A stretch of DNA of 30,279 bases, taken from contig DAOSWM010000036.1 of NCBI GenBank assembly GCA_035380045.1, forward strand, positions 1-30,279, read 5' to 3'. The position numbers and the translations under genes were made by a program. The notes under the pieces are model-generated. The model had not been told where the DNA came from, did not search any database, and saw nothing but the letters and a program-made list of their open reading frames with translations. Source of the DNA: DAOSWM01 sp035380045 (GTDB lineage Bacteria; Bacteroidota; Bacteroidia; Bacteroidales; Tenuifilaceae). Positions within the stretch are counted from its first letter, which is position 1. Every line of letters starts with the position of its first letter. Of this stretch, positions 1 through 7,605 are shown in pieces.

Positions 1-696
1 GAAATGGGGATTCCTGCCCTCAGCAACAATCCACTGGCTTTTGCTCGTCATCCCTTGGTTTACCTTGTGGAAGCTGCCGACGATATTTGCTACCAAATAA
101 TGGACATTGAAGATGCCCATAAGCTGGGTATTCTGTCGACAGAAATTGTTTCAGCGCTGTTCAAAAACTTTTTCGATTCAAACAATGACAAAGCCCAGCT
201 AAAGAGAATTGAGCAAACCCTAAAAACCGTTACTGACACAAACGAGCAAATTGCATTCCTTAGGGCAGTTACCATCGGTAAACTAATTCACGACTGTAGC
301 ATTGCGTTCACGAATAGCTACCAAAAAATTATGAGGGGTGAATTTGTTCCTTCGCTAATGAGCCAACTCGACGAAACCGGTTCCGAGGCGCTTAGTATAG
401 TGAAAGACGTTTCAATAAAAAGAGTTTACAACCATAAAGCGGTTGTTGAAATTGAGCTGGCAGGCTTCCAAATCCTTGGGTTTCTTCTTGAACGAATTAG
501 CAACGCCCTGCTGAAACCCGAAAACAACTACTCTAAAAAGGTGCTTCGGCTAATTCCGAAACAGTACGTAACACCTTCGGAGGATAAGTACACAAAACTA
601 ATGTCAGCATTGGATTTCGTATCAGGCATGACCGATGTGTACGCGCTTGAAATGTACCGAACCCTTCAGGGAATAACAATTCCGGGCATTAGCTAA
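1..696 (+). CDS. dgt: dGTP triphosphohydrolase, 3' part (5' end outside window)
   Basis: This is the C-terminal part of a deoxyguanosinetriphosphate triphosphohydrolase, an HD-superfamily enzyme that cleaves dGTP to deoxyguanosine and triphosphate and so affects dNTP pools. The recognisable block is the start of the visible protein: RHPLVYLVEAADDICY, followed by an MDIEDA stretch, which is the conserved helix carrying one of the metal-binding Asp residues of this family. The reading frame is open to base 1, so the ATG at 4 is an internal Met and not the start. Full proteins are about 440-500 residues and only about 231 are seen. The HD motif itself lies upstream, outside the window. The gene ends exactly where the convergent nuclease gene ends. 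Confidence 0.88.
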   Translation, partial: EMGIPALSNNPLAFARHPLVYLVEAADDICYQIMDIEDAHKLGILSTEIVSALFKNFFDSNNDKAQLKRIEQTLKTVTDTNEQIAFLRAVTIGKLIHDCSIAFTNSYQKIMRGEFVPSLMSQLDETGSEALSIVKDVSIKRVYNHKAVVEIELAGFQILGFLLERISNALLKPENNYSKKVLRLIPKQYVTPSEDKYTKLMSALDFVSGMTDVYALEMYRTLQGITIPGIS

Positions 697-2064
697 CTAA
701 AGGTTAACTACCTGTCCCCTCTTGGCCTTGGCCAAAAAGCTACGAACGGCAATTGTAGCCTCCTTATGGTTTCCACAAGGTTTCAATGATTCGAAAATTA
801 GCGAAAGGTTGGAACCAACGTATTCGGGTTCGAAGTAACCGTAGCCCTCAACTTTCCCATTTATTACCTTCACGAACGATTTTTCTTCTTCCCTTCTCCC
901 CTCATCGATAAGCAAAATACTTCTGCTGTCGAGCCCCATGCTACTAATTGCTTTTTGTGCACGGGAATTGTATGAATCAGCAGGTTCAACACCCACGCAA
1001 GCACCCTTACACTGGCCTATTTGGTAGTGAAAACAAGCGCTGTTTGAGGAGTACAGCCCGCAAAGTTTTTGACAAAGGTTAAAACGTTCAACCAGCGAGT
1101 ACATGAAATTCTGAGCAGCGGTTACATTGGGGAAACTGGCCAATGGGTTATTCGGGTTCGATGAAGTTTTTGAAATGCCAAGGTTGATGTAACCGTAATC
1201 ATCTGTATTAGCAAAAATACCTAATTGCTCCACTTTTCTGCGACTACGCTTATTAAACACAGGAAGGTTCTCCTTTATTTGGTCGGCCTCAAGAATTAGA
1301 GCAATCAGCTCGCTACCGGTTAGCTCAAAATCGATATCGGCCACCTGTGAGCGCATTTCGAGAGCGCGTTTGGTTCCCGAGCCTGACAGGTGCTGCAGAA
1401 CCCGTTTGCGAATGTTATTACTTTTCCCTACGTAAAGCAAACGCCCCTCGGAGCTGTAGAAGAAGTAAACGCCAACCCTCTCGGGCAAACTTCGAATTCT
1501 CTTCGGGTCAAGGTTTGGATGGAGTCCACTTAGGGTAGCTTTCGCAATTTCGGTTGGTACAACCGAATCGGGATTCTTCGAAATAATTAAATCGAAAACC
1601 TTCGATGTAGCCCATGCATCGCCGGCTGCCCTGTGCCTGTCGGTTATTTCAATCCCAAGATTCTGACAAAGCACGCCAAGGCTATATGAGCTAAACCCTG
1701 GCAAATTTTTTCTTGACAACTTAACCGTGCAAAGCGTTTCGCGCTCGTAATCGAAACCAAGGCGCTTAAATTCAGCCTGAACGAAACGGTAATCGAACTG
1801 AACGTTGTGAGCCACGAACACTGTCCCCTCGGTAATTTCTACTATTTTTCTTGCAATTTCGTAGAAACGGGGTGCGCTGTCAACCATTTCGTTTGTAATG
1901 CCTGTTAAACGGGTGATATACGGTGGAATATAAACTTCTGGGTTTACAAGAGATGTAAACTCATCAACAACGCGCTCACCATTGTGAATTAGGATGGCGA
2001 TTTCGGTTATCCTATCGCGCTGCGCGCTTCCACCTGTAGTTTCAATATCGATAATTGCATACAT
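697..2064 (-). CDS. DEDDh exonuclease fused to GIY-YIG (UvrC-like) nuclease domain
   Basis: A 455-residue two-domain nuclease. Residues 1-165 are a DnaQ-like DEDDh 3'-5' exonuclease: Asp and Glu in IDIETTGG near residue 6, a central HNVQFDYRF block, and the closing RHRAAGDAWAT block with its His and Asp. From about residue 200 there is a GIY-YIG domain of the UvrC N-terminal type (VGVYFF, then LLYVGKSNNIRKRVLQHL), followed by a Cys-containing region (LCGLY and a CFHYQIGQCKGACVG segment) also seen in UvrC/Cho-like proteins. Such fusions are usually annotated as exonuclease domain-containing or DNA polymerase III epsilon-like proteins, and a role in DNA repair is inferred. The stop codon directly abuts the dgt stop with no terminator between them. 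The start lies 11 bases after the upstream sigma factor gene, so the two may be co-transcribed. Confidence 0.85.
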   Translation of the reverse strand: MYAIIDIETTGGSAQRDRITEIAILIHNGERVVDEFTSLVNPEVYIPPYITRLTGITNEMVDSAPRFYEIARKIVEITEGTVFVAHNVQFDYRFVQAEFKRLGFDYERETLCTVKLSRKNLPGFSSYSLGVLCQNLGIEITDRHRAAGDAWATSKVFDLIISKNPDSVVPTEIAKATLSGLHPNLDPKRIRSLPERVGVYFFYSSEGRLLYVGKSNNIRKRVLQHLSGSGTKRALEMRSQVADIDFELTGSELIALILEADQIKENLPVFNKRSRRKVEQLGIFANTDDYGYINLGISKTSSNPNNPLASFPNVTAAQNFMYSLVERFNLCQKLCGLYSSNSACFHYQIGQCKGACVGVEPADSYNSRAQKAISSMGLDSRSILLIDEGRREEEKSFVKVINGKVEGYGYFEPEYVGSNLSLIFESLKPCGNHKEATIAVRSFLAKAKRGQVVNL

Positions 2065-2075
2065 TTGCCAACGGA

Positions 2076-2672
2076 TTAAAAACCTTTCGTAGCAATAGTT
2101 ATTAGCATAATTGGGAGAATAAAATTATTGTCGATAACCTGGGTGAGCGTTTTTAGCGCCAACCGAATATGCGCCTCAACCGTTCGTTCGGAGAGGTTTA
2201 GCTGTTCGGCAATTTCGCGGTACGAAAGACCCGACTCTCTGCTAAGCTTATAAATAAGTTTACGTTGAGGAGGTAACTCCTCAACTACCTTGTCAATCAT
2301 CGACTTAATGTCGGAGTATATTAAATCGTCCTCGGTTTTACTGGTGGTATTCTCCAGAAACCCTCTTACGTACTCATGGTAAGCCTGCTCGTTTACCTTC
2401 TTCCTGTTCTGGTTAAATATTGTGTTACGGGCAATGGTAAACAGGTAACCGCTGAACGAGAGGTTCTCGTTCAAATTTTCGCGGTTTTCCCAAAGCTTCA
2501 CAAACACATCCTGAACTATCTCTTCGGCATCGTGCTGACTCCGAAGGTAGCGCATGGCAAAGTAGTAGAGCCTATCGGAAAATCCGTAGAATACCTTCTC
2601 GAAAGCATCGGCATCGCCCTGTTTTAGAAGCGTTACCAACTGACTATCGATATTTTGAGTTGCGCTGTTCAC
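2076..2672 (-). CDS. ECF RNA polymerase sigma factor
   Basis: A sigma-70 factor of the extracytoplasmic function group, about 198 residues from a GTG start at 2672. Region 2 is seen as FSDRLYYFAMRYL then DAEEIVQDVFVKLWE, and region 4 as ELPPQRKLIYKLSRESGLSYREIAEQLNLSERTVEAHI, a helix-turn-helix reading the -35 region. The frame stays open to an ATG at 2777, but those 35 extra codons run through the terminator hairpin of the preceding gene and give a peptide unlike the family. The GTG at 2672 puts the protein directly before the usual N-terminus (QLVTLLKQGDADAFEKVF). No FecR-type anti-sigma factor or SusC-like gene is adjacent, so its partner and target are unknown. Confidence 0.85.
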   Translation of the reverse strand: MNSATQNIDSQLVTLLKQGDADAFEKVFYGFSDRLYYFAMRYLRSQHDAEEIVQDVFVKLWENRENLNENLSFSGYLFTIARNTIFNQNRKKVNEQAYHEYVRGFLENTTSKTEDDLIYSDIKSMIDKVVEELPPQRKLIYKLSRESGLSYREIAEQLNLSERTVEAHIRLALKTLTQVIDNNFILPIMLITIATKGF

Positions 2673-2689
2673 TTTACAAAAATATTGCT

Positions 2690-2697
2690 GAAAGATA
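2690..2697 (-). promoter_or_regulatory. possible -7 element for the sigma factor gene
   Basis: On the minus strand the octamer TATCTTTC, one mismatch from the Bacteroidota -7 consensus TANNTTTG, lies about 17 bases upstream of the GTG start. No clear TTTG -33 element is placed well, so this is a weak call. It supports the shorter start of the sigma factor. Confidence 0.3.
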
Positions 2698-2740
2698 ACG
2701 AAAATGTAACTTACTGAGAAATGAACATTTCTTTGAAAAG

Positions 2741-2777
2741 AAATTAAAAATGCCAGGGGCTTCAGAACCCCCGGCAT
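2741..2777 (-). terminator. rho-independent terminator of the large T9SS protein gene
   Basis: On the minus strand an ATGCC/GGCAT stem continues, after one A-C mismatch, into a four-pair GGGG/CCCC stem with an 8-base loop (2760-2767) and is followed by TTTTTAATTT. It sits 37 bases beyond the stop codon of the gene ending at 2814. Confidence 0.8.
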
Positions 2778-2813
2778 ATCCTAAATCTGTTTCTATAAAA
2801 TAAATGTGATAGT

Positions 2814-5800
2814 TTACTGAACTATAAGTTTTGCTGTGGCAAAATGGTTAACGCTCTTCAAACAAACAATGTATGTTCCTTTAGGGTACTTATCAAGGTT
2901 TACCTGAATGCTATTTGCTGCTACAAAACTATCAATAATCCTGCCTGTAATACTAATTATTGTAAGGCTAAACTCTCCGGTTACCCCCTCAGGAACTGTA
3001 ACCCAAACCAAATTGGTTGCTGGGTTTGGACATACAGAAAGAGGAAGAACCGAATTCTCAAAAATTCCAACTGTTTGCATCTGAATAGCTACATCAACAT
3101 CCTCAGAGTTTACGGTTACAGACCCGGAATGCTCGGCGTAGCCGTCGAGGTTTACAGTATAATTATAGTCGCCATTCTCGAGGCTGATGGTTGCGATTCC
3201 CTCAGCGTTGGTTGTAATTTCATCATCAACCTCGGTGAAAGTAATTGTTGCACCAGCCACAGGTTGCTCATCGGAATCGGTTACTGTGAAGGTAACAGTG
3301 TACTCGTAAACAGGCACCTGAAGTGTAATATCAACAGTCACATCATCGTTCACAATTACGTTACCATTAACAGTTTCGTAACCCTCCCTAACAACGGAAT
3401 AGTTGTAGTTACCCGACTCCAAATCGGAAATTACATAATCGCCCGGCTCGAGTTCAACGGTATTGAAAGTAACTGTTGCATCAGTAATAGGGCTGCTTTC
3501 CGCATCAACCACAACAAAAGTAACTGTATAAACCTGATGGGGTTCCAACTCCACGTTAACAGTAACATCGGAATCGGTAACAGTAACTTCACCGAAGAAA
3601 GAGGAGTACCCCTCCTTAGCCACAGAGTAGCTGTAGGTATCGGCTAAAACTTCGGGGATCTCGTAAACGCCAGCTTCAAATACCTCATCGTTAAATGTAA
3701 GAATGGCATCGGAAATGGCATTCCCTTCTGTGTCCTCTACAGTAAAAGTAACCGTAAACCTGCTGAGGTAGAGGGTAACATCAACAGCAGTATCGTCGGA
3801 AACAACAACTTCGCCTTCGGCGACATCGTAACCCGACTTGAAAACTGAGTATGAGTAGGTTCCGGGAACAATGTTATCAAGAACATATCCGCCCGCTTCA
3901 TATTCAACCTCGCTGAAGTTGATAACAGCATCTGTAATTGGCTCCTCGTACTCATCGAGCACAGTGAATGTTACGGTATGAACAATGAGAACCAGCTCTG
4001 CATCAACTGTCACATCCTCGTTTGTAACTTCTACTTCCCCTGTGGCAGCAATGTAGCCATCCTTTTCAACAGTGTATGTATACGTTCCTGCTAGCACATC
4101 GGAAACAGAGTAGTCGCCAGCTGCATTTTCAACCTCGTTGAAGGTAACAATGGCATCGGTAATTTGCGCTTCATCCTGATCGACAACATTAAAAGTAACC
4201 TGATACCTGTTTTCAAGCAGTTCAATTTCAACCGTTTCATCCTCATCAACAACAACGGTTCCTTCCTGAGTAACAAATCCTTCCTTTGAAATTGAGTACG
4301 AGTAACTTCCGGCTTTCAGCAGGTTCACTGAGTAGCTACCAGCGGGTTGTGCCGTTCCGTTCAAAGTTAGCACCGCATCGGAAATGTCTTCACCCAACGA
4401 ATCGGTAACATTGAAAGTTACCGAGAATAATTTCTGAATTTTTACATTATCAATTATTAGCAGATACTGGTTGGCTTCGCTATACGCTTTAAAAGCGAAG
4501 TAGTAGTTTCCGTTGGTTTCGGGAGAGAAGATAGCTTCGGGGTTTTTCCAGCCAAGCTGGTTTGTCATGGTATCGAGAATCTCGGTTGTCATGGCAGCCG
4601 ATGTATTGCTGTTACCAACCAGTACCTTAACTTTTTCATTATACACTAATCCGGTTACCATATCCTGTAGGGTTTGCAACCTAAAGTCGATTGCGTACGA
4701 ACGATTAGCCTCAAGCTGAACGGGAGGAGTAAACAGGTAATCGTTCTTAGGATTAAACGGGTGGAATGCCACGTGCATGGCATTGGGAGCCGAGTAAGCA
4801 TTACCCGTTGAAACTTCGGAATTTGATATTATATCCCAACATATGTTATCGCTTCCGGGATTCTCAATTGACCAACCAAGAGGATATGTAAATCCTGATG
4901 CGTTGGTTACATTATCGAAATTTTCCGAGTAGGGCAAACTTGTAACTAACGGATCGTTCATAGTTGTGAAGGACCAAACGGGACAATCGCTTGCATCGCC
5001 GTATGCATTGTAGGGAACAACCTTCCACTTATAGTTTGTTGCAAAGTTAAAGGTAACATCGGGAGTGTAGATCACATTATTACCTCCGTCAATTATCTCT
5101 CCATCAATTATGTTATTTGCTTCAGCGTTTGTTCCAAGTGAAAACTTGTAACCTGTTGGTTCGCCTGCATTTTTGATCCACTGAAAAGTTAATGGCATCA
5201 TTATATCCACATTCACCTGACTATCGGTAGGTTTTACAGGATCGGAAGGGCTTGGAGGATTATTCCCGGCAGGTTGCCAGCTAACATCGTCGAGCCAAAT
5301 GGAGGTTACCGAGTAGTCAACCGGATTTCCGCCGTGCCTGAAAACTACGTAAGGACGAGTATTGTCGGTTGGTATAGTAGGTTTATACTGAACGTACTCG
5401 TTGGTTAGCGTAACCCTGTCAACCTCAACAAAAGAATCGGTGCTATACGGATCGAGTTGTGTTCCAATTACCAAGTCAACTGAGTAATCGCCTCCAGCCT
5501 TGGCAAAGAAACTCAACTCGTTGGCGTCAAAACCATCGAGTCCGGGAGTTACCAGCGACACAGGATACGCATTATCGGAAAACACAACAAACTTTGCAAC
5601 GTTCGAAGGCGAGTATGAATCAAAATTTGTAGCAATAACACCTACCTTGGTATACTGGTGCTCAGGATTATTTAGCGCCTGCCAGCCTTCTGGTAGGTCG
5701 GTTGATAAATCGAATGGCTGAAATAAGGTTGAAGTAAGCTCCTCTGCTTCTCCCGAAAGATTCAGGGTATTTTCGCCAGAGTAATCTCCGGTAATATTCA

Positions 5801-7454
5801 CTGTTAACGTTTTGCTAACCGCTCCCGCAGCCGTTGGGTTAAAGTTTACAACAACATCTGCATCGTCGTTGGGAGCGAGCGTTCCTGAGTAAGCAGCGGA
5901 AAAGGGCGCATCAACGGCTAAATCGGTAATAACCAAATCGGTCGAGCCAATATTTGAGATTGTAATAGTAGTAGAAAGTTCACCTCCTACAGCCAGGTTA
6001 CTGAATGTGAAATCGGCTGGGGAAATACTTATTTTAGGAAGGTTTTCCATTAGGGCCAGCTCAACATCGTCGAGGTATATAGGGATACCGGTTTGACCCT
6101 CTGACAAAACATAGCGCCAGCGAACATACACATTACCACCACTATAAGTTGACAAATCAAAATAGGATCTTGTCCACTCATTTGATTCTTCTGCAGGATT
6201 TATTATTCCCAATTCGTTCCATGTTTGTGTACCATCGGTTGAAATCTCAACATAGGTTTTGTCCTTCCCTTCTACTTTGGCGGCTATGTACGAAGTGTTC
6301 TTCCACCAGAACGATATTTCAAAATTTTCGGGAAGGTTAATACGCGGAGTCATAAGAATATACTCACCACTTGTTGATGAAGGATTGCACTTGGCAGAGA
6401 AGTCGCCCGAGTTTGAGCTGGTAGGATCGGTTTCGCTTTCGTACTTATTCCAGCTTCCAACAATACTTGTGTAGAACCAGTCGGTTTTGGTCATGTCGCC
6501 GTACCACCCTTCAGTCCAAATCTCATCATCCTCGAACCCTTGGTTATATGGGAATGTTGCTATAACCCTTTCGGTTTCGAAAGAAAAAACGGGTGAGTTG
6601 GTTTCGTCAGTAGCGTTCTTAGCCACAACCCTCCAGAAGTATTCGGTTTTCGACATCAGAGGTTGAGCGGGTGAAAAGGAAAACGTTCCGGCAGCACCAA
6701 CTGCAGCATCGGCAACAACCTTAACGCTGGCATCAAGGGAAGTTACGAGCCCCTCATCGGTGCTTAGGTATAAATCGTAAGAAGTTGTGTTTGCTCCAAT
6801 ATCGAACGACAAATCGGAATCGATATTAACCTTGGTTGCGTTGCTAGCGGGTATTTCGTTGCCAGGAGTTTCGGGGGCCGAACCGGCATCGTAGTAGAAG
6901 CGAATATTGGGAAGAGCTTTTGGGTATGGGTCGAATCCTGAAACTGTTGGAAACCCAGTATCACTTCCACTTACCTTTATTACGTTTTCGGTTGTTTCGG
7001 TTGCATTGAAACTTGCGTATGGACTCGAACCGTTTCTGTTTTCCCATAGCACAATTAAACTTTTAGTACCATCATATTCAAACCCTTGCGATAAGTCAAT
7101 TATCTTCCAGCCATCAACAGAAAATGTGATATTTCCTTCGAAAACCGGGGTGTACCCACTGGAAACAGCATCCTCATATGCTCCGTCTAGGGCTGTTAAA
7201 TCCGAGTTTTTTAAATAGATTTTTTGGTTGTTCAACGTTTTTTCGCTGCCACTTTTATAATCAATGGCGATTTTAGTAATTGTTTTACTACCCTGCATTT
7301 GGTCGGCTTTATAAAGTGCCTTTGACCAAGTATAATTCCATGCATTGTAGGGGAATGATGAACTTGCCGTTCCATCTCCAATTTCAATGTAGCTTTGTGA
7401 GAAAGCAAAGACAGAGAAAAAAACAGCTAAAAGAGTTGTAAAAATTTTCTTCAT
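2814..7454 (-). CDS. large secreted modular protein with six PEGA/carboxypeptidase-regulatory-like repeats and T9SS sorting domain
   Basis: A 1546-residue exported surface or extracellular protein. It has a clear signal peptide (MKKIFTTLLAVFFSVFAFSQ). Then come a region with a fibronectin-like part (FSFSPAQPLMSKTEYFWRVV), a choice-of-anchor J-type jelly-roll part near residue 300 (FEDDEIWTEGW ... YLDDVEL), a choice-of-anchor D-like part (ISPADFTFSNLAVGGELSTT), another jelly-roll/fibronectin-like pair, and from about residue 1012 to 1460 six tandem repeats of about 74 residues. Each repeat runs VTFxVxD, I(S/T)DAxxTF, G(T/N)YxYSVxxxGY, GxVxVxxxDVTVxxxL. The last 80 residues (LSVCPNPATNLVWV ... 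KGTYIVCLKSVNHFATAKLIVQ) are a type A T9SS C-terminal sorting domain. I see no catalytic domain, so an adhesin or matrix role is inferred. It is transcribed divergently from a two-component system. Confidence 0.85.
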   Translation of the reverse strand: MKKIFTTLLAVFFSVFAFSQSYIEIGDGTASSSFPYNAWNYTWSKALYKADQMQGSKTITKIAIDYKSGSEKTLNNQKIYLKNSDLTALDGAYEDAVSSGYTPVFEGNITFSVDGWKIIDLSQGFEYDGTKSLIVLWENRNGSSPYASFNATETTENVIKVSGSDTGFPTVSGFDPYPKALPNIRFYYDAGSAPETPGNEIPASNATKVNIDSDLSFDIGANTTSYDLYLSTDEGLVTSLDASVKVVADAAVGAAGTFSFSPAQPLMSKTEYFWRVVAKNATDETNSPVFSFETERVIATFPYNQGFEDDEIWTEGWYGDMTKTDWFYTSIVGSWNKYESETDPTSSNSGDFSAKCNPSSTSGEYILMTPRINLPENFEISFWWKNTSYIAAKVEGKDKTYVEISTDGTQTWNELGIINPAEESNEWTRSYFDLSTYSGGNVYVRWRYVLSEGQTGIPIYLDDVELALMENLPKISISPADFTFSNLAVGGELSTTITISNIGSTDLVITDLAVDAPFSAAYSGTLAPNDDADVVVNFNPTAAGAVSKTLTVNITGDYSGENTLNLSGEAEELTSTLFQPFDLSTDLPEGWQALNNPEHQYTKVGVIATNFDSYSPSNVAKFVVFSDNAYPVSLVTPGLDGFDANELSFFAKAGGDYSVDLVIGTQLDPYSTDSFVEVDRVTLTNEYVQYKPTIPTDNTRPYVVFRHGGNPVDYSVTSIWLDDVSWQPAGNNPPSPSDPVKPTDSQVNVDIMMPLTFQWIKNAGEPTGYKFSLGTNAEANNIIDGEIIDGGNNVIYTPDVTFNFATNYKWKVVPYNAYGDASDCPVWSFTTMNDPLVTSLPYSENFDNVTNASGFTYPLGWSIENPGSDNICWDIISNSEVSTGNAYSAPNAMHVAFHPFNPKNDYLFTPPVQLEANRSYAIDFRLQTLQDMVTGLVYNEKVKVLVGNSNTSAAMTTEILDTMTNQLGWKNPEAIFSPETNGNYYFAFKAYSEANQYLLIIDNVKIQKLFSVTFNVTDSLGEDISDAVLTLNGTAQPAGSYSVNLLKAGSYSYSISKEGFVTQEGTVVVDEDETVEIELLENRYQVTFNVVDQDEAQITDAIVTFNEVENAAGDYSVSDVLAGTYTYTVEKDGYIAATGEVEVTNEDVTVDAELVLIVHTVTFTVLDEYEEPITDAVINFSEVEYEAGGYVLDNIVPGTYSYSVFKSGYDVAEGEVVVSDDTAVDVTLYLSRFTVTFTVEDTEGNAISDAILTFNDEVFEAGVYEIPEVLADTYSYSVAKEGYSSFFGEVTVTDSDVTVNVELEPHQVYTVTFVVVDAESSPITDATVTFNTVELEPGDYVISDLESGNYNYSVVREGYETVNGNVIVNDDVTVDITLQVPVYEYTVTFTVTDSDEQPVAGATITFTEVDDEITTNAEGIATISLENGDYNYTVNLDGYAEHSGSVTVNSEDVDVAIQMQTVGIFENSVLPLSVCPNPATNLVWVTVPEGVTGEFSLTIISITGRIIDSFVAANSIQVNLDKYPKGTYIVCLKSVNHFATAKLIVQ
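3075..4430 (-). repeat. six coding tandem repeats of about 222 bases
   Basis: This stretch encodes six successive copies of a roughly 74-residue beta-sandwich-like module. Protein identity between copies is partial and the DNA copies have diverged, so it is an old duplication and not a recent expansion. The last copy is the most divergent, with an EITTNAEGIATISLENGDY insertion typical of carboxypeptidase-regulatory-like domains. Confidence 0.8.
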
Positions 7455-7517
7455 ACTACCTCAGATTTAGGTTTAACATTTTGAACCGCAATAATAAAAG
7501 GATGTACTTGTTTGCAT

Positions 7518-7535
7518 ATAGGGGTTTCCCCCTAT
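7518..7535. promoter_or_regulatory. GC-rich palindrome between divergent T9SS protein and histidine kinase genes
   Basis: ATAGGGG and CCCCTAT form a perfect 7-base inverted repeat around a TTTC loop in the 115-151-base divergent intergenic region, the only GC-rich element in otherwise AT-rich DNA. It could be an operator for the adjacent LuxR-type response regulator. It is also followed by TTTTG on the plus strand, so a short hairpin cannot be excluded. Confidence 0.45.
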
Positions 7536-7564
7536 TTTGAAACAAAATTCAACCTTGTAAAACA

Positions 7565-7572
7565 TAATTTTG
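7565..7572 (+). promoter_or_regulatory. -7 promoter element of the histidine kinase gene
   Basis: TAATTTTG is an exact match to the Bacteroidota -7 consensus TANNTTTG. The -33 element is poor. The octamer overlaps the upstream-most in-frame TTG codon at 7570, which argues for a start further downstream. Confidence 0.4.
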
Positions 7573-7605
7573 CTAATTTTACAACCAACCCCAAATGGTT
7601 TTACT

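Noticed and set aside
2673..2777. Longer N-terminus for the ECF sigma factor from the ATG at 2777
   Set aside because: These codons run through the terminator hairpin of the T9SS gene and encode a non-homologous peptide; the GTG at 2672 gives the normal family start.
2844..3647. Plus-strand open frame of 267 codons inside the T9SS gene
   Set aside because: It is antisense to the conserved repeat region and its protein has no recognisable domain; the repeats on the minus strand explain the sequence.
3075..4430. CRISPR or mobile repeat array
   Set aside because: The repeats are in-frame protein modules with diverged DNA and no spacers.
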